DNA from: Bacillus thuringiensis | Lineage (GTDB): Bacteria > Bacillota > Bacilli > Bacillales > Bacillaceae_G | Assembly (NCBI RefSeq): GCF_022095615.2 | Contig: NZ_CP155560.1 | Location: 62,001-126,000 of the forward strand | Direction: 5' to 3' | Length of the DNA stretch: 64,000 nucleotides | Shown here: positions 43,857 to 52,772 of the stretch, in pieces | Layout: each line of letters begins with the position of its first letter | Position numbering within the stretch: position 1 is the stretch's first letter | Program-made: the position numbers and the translations under genes | Notes under the pieces: generated by a model | The model's input: only the letters and a program-made list of their open reading frames with translations | Told to the model about the DNA's origin: nothing | The model's database searches: none

Positions 43857-45023
43857 ATGAGGATTATAAAGGAGTGGCTTCATACACAAAAGTTAAGGAA
43901 TCGACTTAAAGAGGTTTTTGCAAAAGCAGGACTATATACGGAACATCAAACACGTGGAGGGAAAGTGCCTATTTATCCAAAGGTACATAATATTTCTTCT
44001 TCAACAGAAAGTGTAAGGTATGTATTTACGATACCAAACGGATTAGATCCACAAAAGATTGAAAAGAAGTGGTTTTGTTTTCAACAAATATTAGGACGGA
44101 ATATTACGATTGAAGGGGATGTGAAAAAATTTGTACTACATGTATTCCATTCAAATTCTGGACTAAAACCTTATAAGTACTGTTATAAAGAGTGGCATTC
44201 ATTATTAAAGGAGTATCGTCTTCCTGTTGTGGTTGGCCGGGATCAATTTGGGAAAATGATTACATACGATATGCTTGATTCCAATACACCACACTTATTA
44301 ATTGCGGGGGAAACGGGAAGCGGGAAAAGTAGTATGGTGCGTGTTGTACTATCCACTTTCATTCAATATATGTCACCTGATAAGCTGCATTTGTATCTTG
44401 GGGATCTAAAAAACTCTGAATTTCATTTTTTGCGAAGAGTGAAGCATGTAAAAGACGTTTGTATGGAAGAAATCGAAATGAAAATTATGCTTCAAAAGGT
44501 GTGGAAGGAAATCAGAGAACGAAGAAAACTCATGGAACAGTTTGAGGTTGATCATATTGATGCGTACAACAAATTGAATCCTGATAATCAAAAACCATAT
44601 ATTTTACTTGCTATTGATGAAGTGGCGATGCTTAAAGATGAAAAAGAATGTATGACTACAATCGAAAAAATTTCAGCAGTCGGCCGATCCCTTGGGGTCT
44701 TTCTTATGCTTAGTATGCAGAGGCCGGATGCAAAGGTGTTGGATGGCAAGTTAAAACTCAATATGACCGTAAGAATTGGTTTTAAATGCGATAGTGCGAT
44801 TAATAGTAATATCATGGGTACTCCTGGTTCAGAGCATTTAGAGCAATCGGGCCAAATGATATTAAAACGAAATGGATTAAAGAAAGTGCAAGCACCTTAT
44901 TTGGAATTAAGTAATGCGAAACAAATTGTTGAACCCTATCGCATGTCTAAAGAAGAGAAAATGCTCCAAATTCCTCTAAAAAAAGAAATTCCTTTATTTG
45001 GGGTGTTAGATGATGAGGAGTAG
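43857..45023 (+). CDS. FtsK/HerA-type DNA-pumping ATPase (conjugation coupling-like)
   Basis: 388 residues. Walker A is AGETGSGKSS (residues 150-159), Walker B is LLAIDEV (Asp254, Glu255), with SMQRPDA following as sensor-like region. There is no N-terminal membrane domain, unlike FtsK itself; the adjacent membrane protein may anchor it. Size and layout resemble TcpA/YdcQ-type coupling proteins of ICE and plasmids. It overlaps the next gene by 14 bases. No relaxase or type IV secretion genes are in the window. Confidence 0.85.
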   Translation: MRIIKEWLHTQKLRNRLKEVFAKAGLYTEHQTRGGKVPIYPKVHNISSSTESVRYVFTIPNGLDPQKIEKKWFCFQQILGRNITIEGDVKKFVLHVFHSNSGLKPYKYCYKEWHSLLKEYRLPVVVGRDQFGKMITYDMLDSNTPHLLIAGETGSGKSSMVRVVLSTFIQYMSPDKLHLYLGDLKNSEFHFLRRVKHVKDVCMEEIEMKIMLQKVWKEIRERRKLMEQFEVDHIDAYNKLNPDNQKPYILLAIDEVAMLKDEKECMTTIEKISAVGRSLGVFLMLSMQRPDAKVLDGKLKLNMTVRIGFKCDSAINSNIMGTPGSEHLEQSGQMILKRNGLKKVQAPYLELSNAKQIVEPYRMSKEEKMLQIPLKKEIPLFGVLDDEE

Positions 45024-45621
45024 AGATAAAGGAATTTTAAATGATTTGAAGCGATTTAGATGCATGTCCCGTGATGATATTATTGACTTGCATTTTCAGG
45101 GTTTAAAGAATGCAGTAACTTGTTGTAATACGGTTATGAAACGATTAAGGAGAGATGGTTATGTTGATGCAAACGTATTACAGCACCCATACATTTATTT
45201 TCCACAACCAAGTTCTATCAAAAAAACGAGTCAAAAAATTCCTCATTTCCTTGGCATTGTGGACGTATACAAACAACTTGTCTACTACGAAAATCCTAAA
45301 CTATTCAAAGTGGAACCTAAGTATGGGAAAGAGTATATGGAGCCAGATGCCTTTACGATATGGCGTAGATCCCCATTTTTTATTGAAGTTCAAAAGTCAG
45401 TATACAGTAAAAAAATAATGCAAGATAAGATAAATAGATACGAGTTATACTTCCATAGCCAAGAATGGCACAATGAATCTTGGCAACCGAAAGCTTCTAA
45501 ATTTTTCCCTTCAATCCTAATCATTACTGACAAACATTACGACGTTCAATCTTCTTATTTCCGTATATTCCAGGCGAATTCTATAGGGGATTTTATGAAC
45601 AACTTAATAATTAAATCATAA
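45010..45621 (+). CDS. Replication-relaxation-type protein
   Basis: 203 residues, start ATG 45010 or the adjacent ATG 45013, overlapping the FtsK-like gene. An N-terminal winged-helix pattern (LKRFRCMSRDDIIDLHF, then CNTVMKRLRRDGYV) and a C-terminal nuclease-like half (ADAFTIW-like: EPDAFTIWRRSPFFIEVQ, FFIEVQK with Asp/Glu-x-Gln/Lys) fit the replication-relaxation family found beside FtsK-like genes on Bacillus plasmids and ICEs. These are thought to act in plasmid replication or transfer. Confidence 0.72.
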   Translation: MMRSRDKGILNDLKRFRCMSRDDIIDLHFQGLKNAVTCCNTVMKRLRRDGYVDANVLQHPYIYFPQPSSIKKTSQKIPHFLGIVDVYKQLVYYENPKLFKVEPKYGKEYMEPDAFTIWRRSPFFIEVQKSVYSKKIMQDKINRYELYFHSQEWHNESWQPKASKFFPSILIITDKHYDVQSSYFRIFQANSIGDFMNNLIIKS

Positions 45622-45622
45622 A

Positions 45623-45655
45623 GAAAGCCTGCAAAGTGCAGAGCTTTTTTCTTTT
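45623..45655 (+). terminator. Terminator of the FtsK module
   Basis: AAAGCCTGC pairs with GCAGAGCTTT (one mismatch), followed by T6. Confidence 0.65.
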
Positions 45656-45903
45656 CAATAATCTATTAAGCAATGTATGATGCTCTATTACAGCAAAGCA
45701 GATATAGTCGCCCTTCAAATTGATAACGATAATTCCTGTTTGGATATGAATCACAAGTTTAGGAAAGTAAATCTTCATTTTAATTTTATTATAATAGGTA
45801 ATTCCTATTGAAACTATATTTATTATTATATTGAACTATGAATCGCTGCATTTTAAACTAAGTTGGAATACAAAATACTATCGGAAAGGAATTGGGATTC
45901 ATT

Positions 45904-45993
45904 ATGAACGATAAAGGCACACCATTGTATACAAAGCTAGTAGAACATGCAAAGCGAAAAAAGGTTTATTTCCATTTAATGGAAGGTAAATAG
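45904..45993 (+). pseudogene. N-terminal stub of an Orn/Lys/Arg decarboxylase
   Basis: With a GGAAAGGAA site upstream, the frame MNDKGTPLYTKLVEHAKRKK...YFH matches the start of group III-type amino acid decarboxylases (normally continuing FHVPGHK), then diverges and stops at TAG 45993 after 29 residues. The remaining 450 or so residues are absent, so this is a breakpoint scar. Confidence 0.7.
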
Positions 45994-46096
45994 GTTGCTG
46001 ATTTATACAAAAAATGGTTATAAATCAGCTTTCGGATAAGAGGATGAATGAAAGATAGAGTAGCAGGGAATTTGTAGAGTATAATCTCATATTTTT

Positions 46097-46309
46097 TTAT
46101 GTATGGTGACGTATTAGTCGTTGAAAAGGAGGGGATAAAAATTGCACACGATAAGGAAAGACACAAATTCTGAAATAGCGTTCATTAAATAAACTCATAA
46201 TATGCCAGAGAATGGGCTTTGTGCCAATTTCAATCATAGGCTTTGGTTTTAGATGTGTTTCTTCGCCAATTCGAGTACCATATCCACCAGCAAGAATTAC
46301 AGCTTTCAT
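46097..46309 (-). pseudogene. N-terminal stub of a sugar-nucleotide transferase (RfbF-like)
   Basis: From ATG 46309, [20 protein letters not shown] and [18 protein letters not shown] match glucose-1-phosphate cytidylyltransferase-type enzymes, including the GGxGTR nucleotide site. Homology stops at about 46196; the remaining frame is unrelated. The AGGAGG site upstream is intact. Its junction points toward the decarboxylase stub, marking a deletion or insertion edge of the glycan island. Confidence 0.75.
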
Positions 46310-46422
46310 ATTTATTATCCTCCAATTTTAAAGGCATTTTTTGTTTTGAAATTACACTTTTATAGTAGTGATTAATATATTAGGCAATCGTAATTTAATA
46401 AATTAAATAATACTTTACAAAG

Positions 46423-46474
46423 AAAAAAGGAACCAAATATGGTTACCCAAAAAAGGGACCAAGTATGGTTACCC
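46423..46474. repeat. 26-bp tandem repeat with palindromic core
   Basis: Two 26-base units (46423-46448 and 46449-46474) differ at two positions; a third partial copy follows. Each contains ACCAA-R-TATGGTTACCC, whose ACCA...TGGT is a near-palindrome. It lies in the promoter region of the glycan genes and may be a regulator-binding array. Confidence 0.6.
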
Positions 46475-46562
46475 GAAAAAGGAAGTTGTATGACATCCTT
46501 GGAAAATAATCTGCAATAATACCGTATGGTTTTATTAACATTTTTATAACCAAAAAATAATT

Positions 46563-46604
46563 ATTTTTCATGTCCAATATTGTTTCATAGTGGACATGAA
46601 AAAT
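46563..46604. repeat. Perfect 14-bp inverted repeat (hairpin)
   Basis: ATTTTTCATGTCCA and TGGACATGAAAAAT at 46563-46576 and 46591-46604. On either strand the second arm lacks a following T-run, so it could be a weak terminator or an operator in front of the glycosyltransferase gene. Confidence 0.5.
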
Positions 46605-46659
46605 GCTTATAAATGATATGAGGGTAGGGAAAAGCGTGGAATATTAAAATAACTGAGGG

Positions 46660-47448
46660 GTGTTGATTATCACTACATTAATCTCGCACTTTTATAATGA
46701 AGAATATTTACTGCCTTGGTGGTTAATGCATCATAAAAAAATTTTTGATCACGGTATTTTAATTAATAGGGGTTCTACAGATCGATCAGTGGAGATGTGT
46801 AGAATATTCGCACCGAACTGGGAAGTGAGGAATTCAAGAGTACCAGAGTTCGATGCAGAACAAGTGGATAATGAAGTTATGGATATTGAAAGTGAAGTGA
46901 CGGGGTGGAAAATGACTTTAAATACTACCGAATTTCTTTGTTATCCAAATAAAACTGAATTTTTTAATTCGCTAAATGAATTAAAAAAGAGGATGTATGC
47001 AATCCGAATGATTTTAATGGTCGACCCTTTAAACTATGGATGTCGTAATCCAAGATACTCTATTCCATTGGTAGAACAAAGATTTCATGGTTATTTTCCA
47101 CACAATCCACATCCAGGGAAAAGTTGGAGGTTGATACACGATTATAAAAGGGGAGAATATACGCCAGGGAGGCATTCATCAGCCTATTCATTCCAGTTGT
47201 ATTCTTCACCAGCGTTTGTTTTGAAATTCTATTTTAGTCCATGGAACGATCAAATGAAAAGACGAAGGTTACAAATTGCTCCAACCTTATCTAAACGTTG
47301 GAGTGCTTTAACATCTTTTTATGGAACAAATTTAGAAGAACTAGAGGAGAAATTTATAGGAACTGCAGAGCATACGCAAGACCTTCGCTTGCATCCAGAA
47401 TATCAAGCAGTATTTTCAAAAAAGATTAAGTTTACATGGGAGGAATGA
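46660..47448 (+). CDS. Glycosyltransferase-like protein (family 2 / DUF4422-like)
   Basis: 262 residues from TTG 46660 behind GAGGGGTG. The start LISHFYNEEYLLPWWLMHHKKIFDHGILIN is typical of GT-A-type transferases that begin with a FYNEE segment, and RGSTDRS follows in place of the usual D-x-S/G-x-D-x-T. The middle region YGCRNPRYSIPLVEQRFHGYFPHNPHPGKSWRLIH carries conserved histidines. It lies two bases before the CgeB-type gene. Donor sugar and acceptor are unknown; surface or spore glycan is likely by context. Confidence 0.7.
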   Translation: MLIITTLISHFYNEEYLLPWWLMHHKKIFDHGILINRGSTDRSVEMCRIFAPNWEVRNSRVPEFDAEQVDNEVMDIESEVTGWKMTLNTTEFLCYPNKTEFFNSLNELKKRMYAIRMILMVDPLNYGCRNPRYSIPLVEQRFHGYFPHNPHPGKSWRLIHDYKRGEYTPGRHSSAYSFQLYSSPAFVLKFYFSPWNDQMKRRRLQIAPTLSKRWSALTSFYGTNLEELEEKFIGTAEHTQDLRLHPEYQAVFSKKIKFTWEE

Positions 47449-47449
47449 C

Positions 47450-48436
47450 ATGAAAGGTAATAATCCGAAAAAGATCTTATTTATTCGTTCTGGAATTTCT
47501 TTTTATTATCCTTTACTTGAAACTGCAATTTTCAATAGTCTTCAAAAAGAGAATGGCAATGCTACTATGGTAGATATAGGAGAGGCAATAAAAACAGCAA
47601 TTAAAACAAAGCCAGATTTTATTTTGGTATTACATGGTTTAAATGCGGAATATAATCATGTAATACCATATTTAAAGGAACTAGGTTTCACTATTGGACT
47701 TTGGTTGACAGACGACCCTTATTATTCAGATATAACACAAAACATAGCTTTACATTATGACTATATATTTACTCAGGATCTAGGCTGCACTAGATTTTAT
47801 AAAAGCATAGGCTGTAAATATGTTTTCCATCTTCCTTTAGCGGCCAACCAGAATGTATATAAACCCACTCACGAAGAGAATACGGAATATTATGAAATTA
47901 GTTTCGTTGGTACGGCATTTAAAAATAGAATAGAATTTATTGATTCAATTTCAGAATATTTGACAGTTAAAAATGCTAAAATAGTTGGATTTGGTTGGGA
48001 AAAATTAAAGAATTATGATGTGTTGCGAGAGAAAATAAAACTGTTACCACTTGGTGAATATGAAGAAGCCTTAAAGTATTATCTATCCACGAAAATTAAT
48101 GTCAATTTACATCGTTCACCATATGATAAGGAATTGAATTGTAATTCAGCAAAAATAACAGCATATTCAGTAAATAATAGGATGTTTGAAATTAATTCAT
48201 CAGGTTCTTTTCAACTAACTGATATACGCGCAGATATATCAAAACATTATATACCAGGTGTTGAAATAGAAACGTTTTGTAATCCATTGGAGTTTATAGA
48301 GAAAGCAGAGTATTATTTAGAAAATGTAGAAGAAAGAAATAAGATAGCGAAAAACGGCCTAAATCGGACATTAACCAGTCACACATATGAGAAACGAATA
48401 TTGCAATTATTACAGTATATTAATCAAAGTGATTAA
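47450..48436 (+). CDS. CgeB-type glycosyltransferase (spore maturation protein family)
   Basis: 328 residues with GGGAGGA upstream. The N-terminal domain (KKILFIRSGISFYYPLLETAIFNSLQKENG; LWLTDDPYYSD) and the C-terminal domain (NLHRS...NNRMFEINSSGSFQLTD) match the CgeB/DUF3880 plus GT1-like arrangement. In Bacillus subtilis CgeB belongs to a glycan-modifying operon of the spore outer layer. Here it follows a GT2-type gene and likely works with it on one glycan, probably spore-associated. That is inference. Confidence 0.78.
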   Translation: MKGNNPKKILFIRSGISFYYPLLETAIFNSLQKENGNATMVDIGEAIKTAIKTKPDFILVLHGLNAEYNHVIPYLKELGFTIGLWLTDDPYYSDITQNIALHYDYIFTQDLGCTRFYKSIGCKYVFHLPLAANQNVYKPTHEENTEYYEISFVGTAFKNRIEFIDSISEYLTVKNAKIVGFGWEKLKNYDVLREKIKLLPLGEYEEALKYYLSTKINVNLHRSPYDKELNCNSAKITAYSVNNRMFEINSSGSFQLTDIRADISKHYIPGVEIETFCNPLEFIEKAEYYLENVEERNKIAKNGLNRTLTSHTYEKRILQLLQYINQSD

Positions 48437-48511
48437 AAATAAATAGAGGCAATAAAAAAACTCAAGTAACAATTTAAACGCCATTCTTTTAAATGCAATG
48501 ATATCATATGT

Positions 48512-49165
48512 TTATATTTTTGAATTTAGATGTATATCTTTAAATAACATATACCAAGTTCTTTTATTTAAATAATTATTTGAAACTTGAAGTGTAAAAA
48601 CGTGTTCGATATCCCATTCTAATATACTGAATTCATTTTCTGATCCTGTTGGAGAGAGTAGAAGTATCTTAAAGTTATTTTTAACAATCCTTGATAAAAT
48701 AGATTGTAATTTTAGCGTCTCAATGAGATTCCCCCCCCATCTAACAAATAAAATAGATTGGGATTTTTCCGTTATTTTATAAAAGTTACTAATTCTTCGA
48801 TCTAATTTTTGTTTGAATTCAGGATATGTGCTAGACCACTCTTCATTGGGGATAACAGGGAAATCGTGATAGGATGTTATGTTATACTTTATATCTTTTA
48901 CAATATGGGAGGATACAGGTTGTATCACCCCATCATTAAAAATGATATTTTTATCTGCCATTGCATGCATATTATTTAAATCCATAAAATCCCTGAAATT
49001 ATTTTTTAATAAATCATTTATTGAGGAGAGATCTGGCGACGTAAACCAATCTAGAGGACCAGAATGTTTCCTTAGCTTGTATTTTTGTAGATGGATGGCA
49101 GTATAACAATTTTCACCTAAGCTAATAACATCATCGTATAATCCATGTAGCTCTTTGAATTCCAA
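48512..49165 (-). CDS. DUF1796 papain-like protein of a glycan island
   Basis: About 217 residues from TTG 49165 (AGAGG nine bases upstream; the ATG at 49174 abuts that site). The start VISLGENCYTAIHLQKYKLR then GPLDWFTSP is the DUF1796 signature, with Cys and later His residues suggesting a papain-like fold. Such proteins often lie in capsule or surface-polysaccharide clusters. The role is unknown; it converges on the CgeB gene. Confidence 0.75.
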   Translation of the reverse strand: MEFKELHGLYDDVISLGENCYTAIHLQKYKLRKHSGPLDWFTSPDLSSINDLLKNNFRDFMDLNNMHAMADKNIIFNDGVIQPVSSHIVKDIKYNITSYHDFPVIPNEEWSSTYPEFKQKLDRRISNFYKITEKSQSILFVRWGGNLIETLKLQSILSRIVKNNFKILLLSPTGSENEFSILEWDIEHVFTLQVSNNYLNKRTWYMLFKDIHLNSKI

Positions 49166-49174
49166 TATAATCAT

Positions 49175-49541
49175 CCTCTTTTAAATAAATTAACTAATGT
49201 ATTTCATTTAAAACTCGGTAACTTCAACGAGTAAATTCGGTTAAAGGGTAAATGTAGTTAATTATTAAAGAAAAATTAATGAAAAAAGGATCATGTTCTT
49301 AAAAAAATTATTATAAATAATATATGTATGTTTAATAATTAAGGTGAGAATAAGTTACAGGGGTAAATAATATAAAAAAATTATTTATAGATGATACACA
49401 CATTTTTTTGATGTGAAGATGACGTATGAAAATATACAAAGGGTTTATAATCTGGTTTTAAATAAATGGATAAAGAAATTGGGATTTCATAAAAAAAGAG
49501 CACTGCTACACAGTGTCCTAAATTATTACAAAAGCTGTATG
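49175..49541. other. Gene-poor stretch with a decayed coding fragment
   Basis: A frame from about 49413 reads MKMTYENIQRVYNLVLNKWI and onward for about 43 plausible residues, then runs through a terminator without a ribosome site. It looks like a relic. Nothing else seen. Confidence 0.25.
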
Positions 49542-49579
49542 AGGAAACTTAATTCGGTGGATTTAAGTTTCCTTTTTAA
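49542..49579 (+). terminator. Rho-independent terminator
   Basis: AGGAAACTTAA pairs perfectly with TTAAGTTTCCT, then T5. It ends a rightward transcript, presumably the decayed unit. Confidence 0.6.
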
Positions 49580-50364
49580 GTTAGATTTAATGGGTATTCA
49601 TATGTTTTGAAATCATCTTTGAAAATATCTTTAACCAATTGAATTGTTTCTTCATCATAAAAACTATCGTAGGTGGGATGCCTTGGGAATAAAGGATCTG
49701 TAATATCACCATCTGCATATGTCCCCTTGTAAACTGCTAATTTGTTTTGGTGATGCCACGAGCTAACTAATCCATTCAGAGGAGATTTTTTTAATCCGTA
49801 GTTGTCTTCTAAATTAGAAAGTTCCGTAGAGAAATTCTCCAGGTAAATATAATTTGTTACAAACTCTTCTTCTCCTTGTATATACTGTGGTGTGAAGTGT
49901 GGATTTACGCTTTCAAAATCTGGTGCATGTGCTTTTAAATAATATAAATAAAGTTTAAAAGAAATTTTTTTATTACAGGATTCATCACCATAAAAATAAT
50001 GACGAATAGGCTTCCATTCAGTGGATTCGTAATATGGAGCTGGAATCAGAGAAATAAAGGAGCTTACGGCCCTTTTGAAGGGATTTCTTACTAATTTATA
50101 GGTGTCTTTTTCTTTTTTTTGTAATGCATTGGCTAAATCAGTGAAATAAGGTATGGAGTTTTTATAAATGTCAAATTCATAGTGATGAACAAATGGGTTA
50201 TATTTAACCGCTTCTTTAAATAAATTAATGTGATAAAAAAACCAATATACAAGTGAAGTGCAGCCGCTTTTTTGGCTCCAAAATAAGATTAGGGGAAAGT
50301 CTTTGTGAAAATGAGGGGGACGCCCATACTTGGATATAAAATCATAAATATTTGTGATAGGCAT
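49576..50364 (-). CDS. PAPS-dependent sulfotransferase, copy 1
   Basis: 262 residues, ATG 50364 with AAAAGGAGG. The 5'-phosphosulfate loop is FWSQKSGCTSLVYWFF (residues about 28-44) and the 3'-phosphate site is KLVRNPFKRAVSSF (about 89-102), as in Sulfotransfer_2-type carbohydrate sulfotransferases. It lies in the glycan island and presumably adds sulfate to a sugar. Sulfotransferases are uncommon in Bacillus. A second copy 700 bases away in the opposite direction shares most motifs. Confidence 0.85.
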   Translation of the reverse strand: MPITNIYDFISKYGRPPHFHKDFPLILFWSQKSGCTSLVYWFFYHINLFKEAVKYNPFVHHYEFDIYKNSIPYFTDLANALQKKEKDTYKLVRNPFKRAVSSFISLIPAPYYESTEWKPIRHYFYGDESCNKKISFKLYLYYLKAHAPDFESVNPHFTPQYIQGEEEFVTNYIYLENFSTELSNLEDNYGLKKSPLNGLVSSWHHQNKLAVYKGTYADGDITDPLFPRHPTYDSFYDEETIQLVKDIFKDDFKTYEYPLNLT

Positions 50365-50466
50365 TTTTTAACCTCCTTTTTTATAGTATATGGAGGAAGT
50401 GCTTATATATGAAATAGCAATAAAGATATCTAAATAATTGCATGATAACGCGTTATTCGAAAACAA

Positions 50467-50505
50467 AAAGGGGCGCACAGGTAAGTGATCCCCTAAAAAA
50501 AAGAT
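50467..50505 (-). terminator. Leftward hairpin terminator upstream of sulfotransferase copy 1
   Basis: Read leftward, AGGGG pairs with CCCCT and T5 follows. It may shield the sulfotransferase gene from readthrough or act as an attenuator. Confidence 0.4.
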
Positions 50506-50569
50506 TTATGAGCATTGAAGTACTATATAAATTATGTTTGTTTTACTTAAGTGTGTAGATAAAATTAAA

Positions 50570-50800
50570 TAAAAAGGTGACAGCTTACAGCCCACCGATT
50601 GTAAGCATGAATACATGGCGCATATTAAGATATGTAGTTTCGTATGAAGAGTGAAGGTTTCGTTTATCCAGCATTAAAGGGCATTAAGACTCCCGTCTGA
50701 AAATCCGGCGAATAAGAGTTAGTTAGATGGGAGATAACTACCGTAAAATCCCCGCTAATTAAAGTTTCACTTTATTGGATTAATCACTTTCGTTACAACT
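50570..50800. repeat. Probable B. cereus-group intergenic repeat (bcr-like)
   Basis: CTCCCGTCT at 50690-50698 pairs with AGATGGGAG at 50725-50733 (one G-U) inside GC-richer sequence (GAAAATCCGGCGAATAAGAG, AAAATCCCCGC). The wording recalls repeated intergenic elements of this group, but identity was not checked. It sits between the two divergent sulfotransferase genes; no coding frame. Confidence 0.35.
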
Positions 50801-51063
50801 GTAAATTAATCATATTTTTATGTTCATTTAACTTACTTTTATTTGGAATCTTGGTTATAAAAAATCAGGCCAAATAAAAACATGTCAACATATAATAATT
50901 TGATTTTAGGGGGAAGCTAAATTGCTGCACTTTTCATAAGTGGATGAAACTGTGTATTTTGATCTTGGATATCAATGTAAATATCAGTAACAGGATAATT
51001 ATTTAATAACACATTGTTTTTTCTTACGAAAGTAAAAATAAATACCGGAGGAGGCCTATGATT

Positions 51064-51852
51064 ATGAATCAAACCATTAAAGAACTCATTGAATATGGCG
51101 AACGTATTCCGCATTATCATAAGGATTTCCCTTTAATTTTATTTTGGAGTCACAGAAGTGGCTGTACCTCTCTAGCAAATTGGTTTTTCTTTCAAATTAA
51201 TTTATATGATGAGGCAATGAGATATGACCCATTTATCCATTACTATGAATTTCAAATATACAAAAATACAAACAGTTATTATAAAGAATTAGAAATGGAA
51301 CTATTAAGCTTAAAAAAAGAGACTATAAAGCTTGTACGCAATCCTTATAAAAGGGCAGTCAGTTCATTTTTAGTACTTTATAATAATCCTTATGCCGTGA
51401 AACAGTGGGGGGATATTAAAGAATATTTTTATAATGATAAAAATATTAAAAAAGGGATTTCATTTAAACAATTCTTATATTATGTAAAAGATATAGGTCC
51501 AAAATCTATCCAATTAGATCAACATTTTTCTCAGCAATATATTGAAGGAGAGGAAAATTTCATTAAACAATATATTAAACTTGAGAATTTTAATAAAGAG
51601 ATTTTAAATATTGAGAAAAAATATGATTTATTATCATCCGATATACTATCTCTCACAAAATCCTCTCATCACAGATCGCATGAAATGATGCATAAAGGAA
51701 ATCATGCAGAAAGTGATATTATGGCCCCTGGATTTCCTTCATTACCCACATATCGAAGCTTTTATGATGAAGAAACTTTAAATCTGGTTTCTGAAATATT
51801 TACTGATGATTTTAAGGCGTACGGATATAAGAAGAATGAAATTAATTTTTAA
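51064..51852 (+). CDS. PAPS-dependent sulfotransferase, copy 2
   Basis: 262 residues from ATG 51064 (GGAGGAGG nine bases before; an ATG at 51058 is too close). Motifs LFWSHRSGCTSLANWFF and KLVRNPYKRAVSSF match copy 1, as do HYHKDFPLILFW near the start and FYDEETLNLVSEIFTDDF at the end. Overall similarity by eye is high, so the two genes arose by duplication. They point away from each other. The two may have different acceptors. Confidence 0.85.
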   Translation: MNQTIKELIEYGERIPHYHKDFPLILFWSHRSGCTSLANWFFFQINLYDEAMRYDPFIHYYEFQIYKNTNSYYKELEMELLSLKKETIKLVRNPYKRAVSSFLVLYNNPYAVKQWGDIKEYFYNDKNIKKGISFKQFLYYVKDIGPKSIQLDQHFSQQYIEGEENFIKQYIKLENFNKEILNIEKKYDLLSSDILSLTKSSHHRSHEMMHKGNHAESDIMAPGFPSLPTYRSFYDEETLNLVSEIFTDDFKAYGYKKNEINF

Positions 51853-52048
51853 CAAAGAAACATAATATATATTGAGATGGTGTTGAAGAAAGCTAAAATT
51901 CTACTTCAATAGGTAATAAATAATGCCCTCTTTCAATATGAGGGCATATGAGTAAACGTGTCCTACTGACATTATCAAAAACAAATCAAAATAGTTCATA
52001 TTTTGGGAGAATGAGAGTTTAATTGGTGTCTAAAATATTCAGCATCAA

Positions 52049-52495
52049 TTAACGAAACTGTTGTAGAGAGGTTAATATATCTTTATGAATACGTAATAAC
52101 GTTTGAATATCGTCTTCTGAAAGCCTCTGTAGTGCTTCTGTCATTGCTTTGTAGGAAGTAGAGTTTTTAATGGATGTTTTTGATACTTCTTGTCCTTGGG
52201 TTGTCACTTTTAATTTTATTTCTCTACGATCTTCATGTGATTGTTCCCTCACAATGAACCCTATATTAACTAACTCATCTATATTTACACTCACTGTACT
52301 TTTAGGAACTGAAAGACGTGATGAAATCTCTTTAAGTGTAATATTAGGATTTGTATAAATTGTATTTAAAATCCCCATTTGTTGAACTGTTAACCCTAAA
52401 CTGGAAGCGTTTTGATGTGTGAAATTTATAACCTCTTTGTTTATTGTTACAAATGATTGGACAACTTCTCCAGCTTGTTTAAAACTTTGATTCAT
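52049..52495 (-). CDS. MarR-family regulator
   Basis: 148 residues, AAAGGAA before ATG. The winged helix is complete: LGLTVQQMGILNTIYTNPNITLKEISSRLSVPKSTVSVNIDELVNIGFIVREQSHEDRREIKLKVTTQG. It is likely to control the divergent DUF1304 gene and itself through a nearby palindrome. Ligand unknown. Confidence 0.88.
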   Translation of the reverse strand: MNQSFKQAGEVVQSFVTINKEVINFTHQNASSLGLTVQQMGILNTIYTNPNITLKEISSRLSVPKSTVSVNIDELVNIGFIVREQSHEDRREIKLKVTTQGQEVSKTSIKNSTSYKAMTEALQRLSEDDIQTLLRIHKDILTSLQQFR

Positions 52496-52530
52496 AATAT
52501 TAAATTCCTTTCTTATTTAAAATAGGCTAA

Positions 52531-52546
52531 ATAATCGTTCGATTAT
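52531..52546. promoter_or_regulatory. Candidate MarR operator
   Basis: ATAATCGTTCGATTAT is a perfect 7-2-7 palindrome about 35 bases upstream of the marR start. MarR regulators bind palindromes of this size in their own promoters. Confidence 0.55.
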
Positions 52547-52733
52547 GAACTATTTAAGTTTAAACTAATTCAGAAAAAAATCAATATACTTTGTTAATCG
52601 TAAATGTAACTTAACTTAAAAACTATGATTTCTAGAAATGTGAACTGATGGTGTAAATTAATTTAAAGTTGCTGGGACAAAATAAAATAAGTGAGTAAAA
52701 AAACTTGCAAAACTAAAACGAGAGATGTATATT

Positions 52734-52772
52734 ATTTGACATATCAATAGTTGATATGTCAAATGTTTTTTG
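52734..52772. terminator. Hairpin between marR and DUF1304
   Basis: ATTTGACATATCAA pairs perfectly with TTGATATGTCAAAT, then a T-run. Nothing obvious ends here; it may be a terminator of a short transcript or an operator. The stretch 52773-53006 includes a 22-codon frame at 52890-52958 (MRLSIGKAADGRGNRLPVDR...) without support. Confidence 0.5.
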
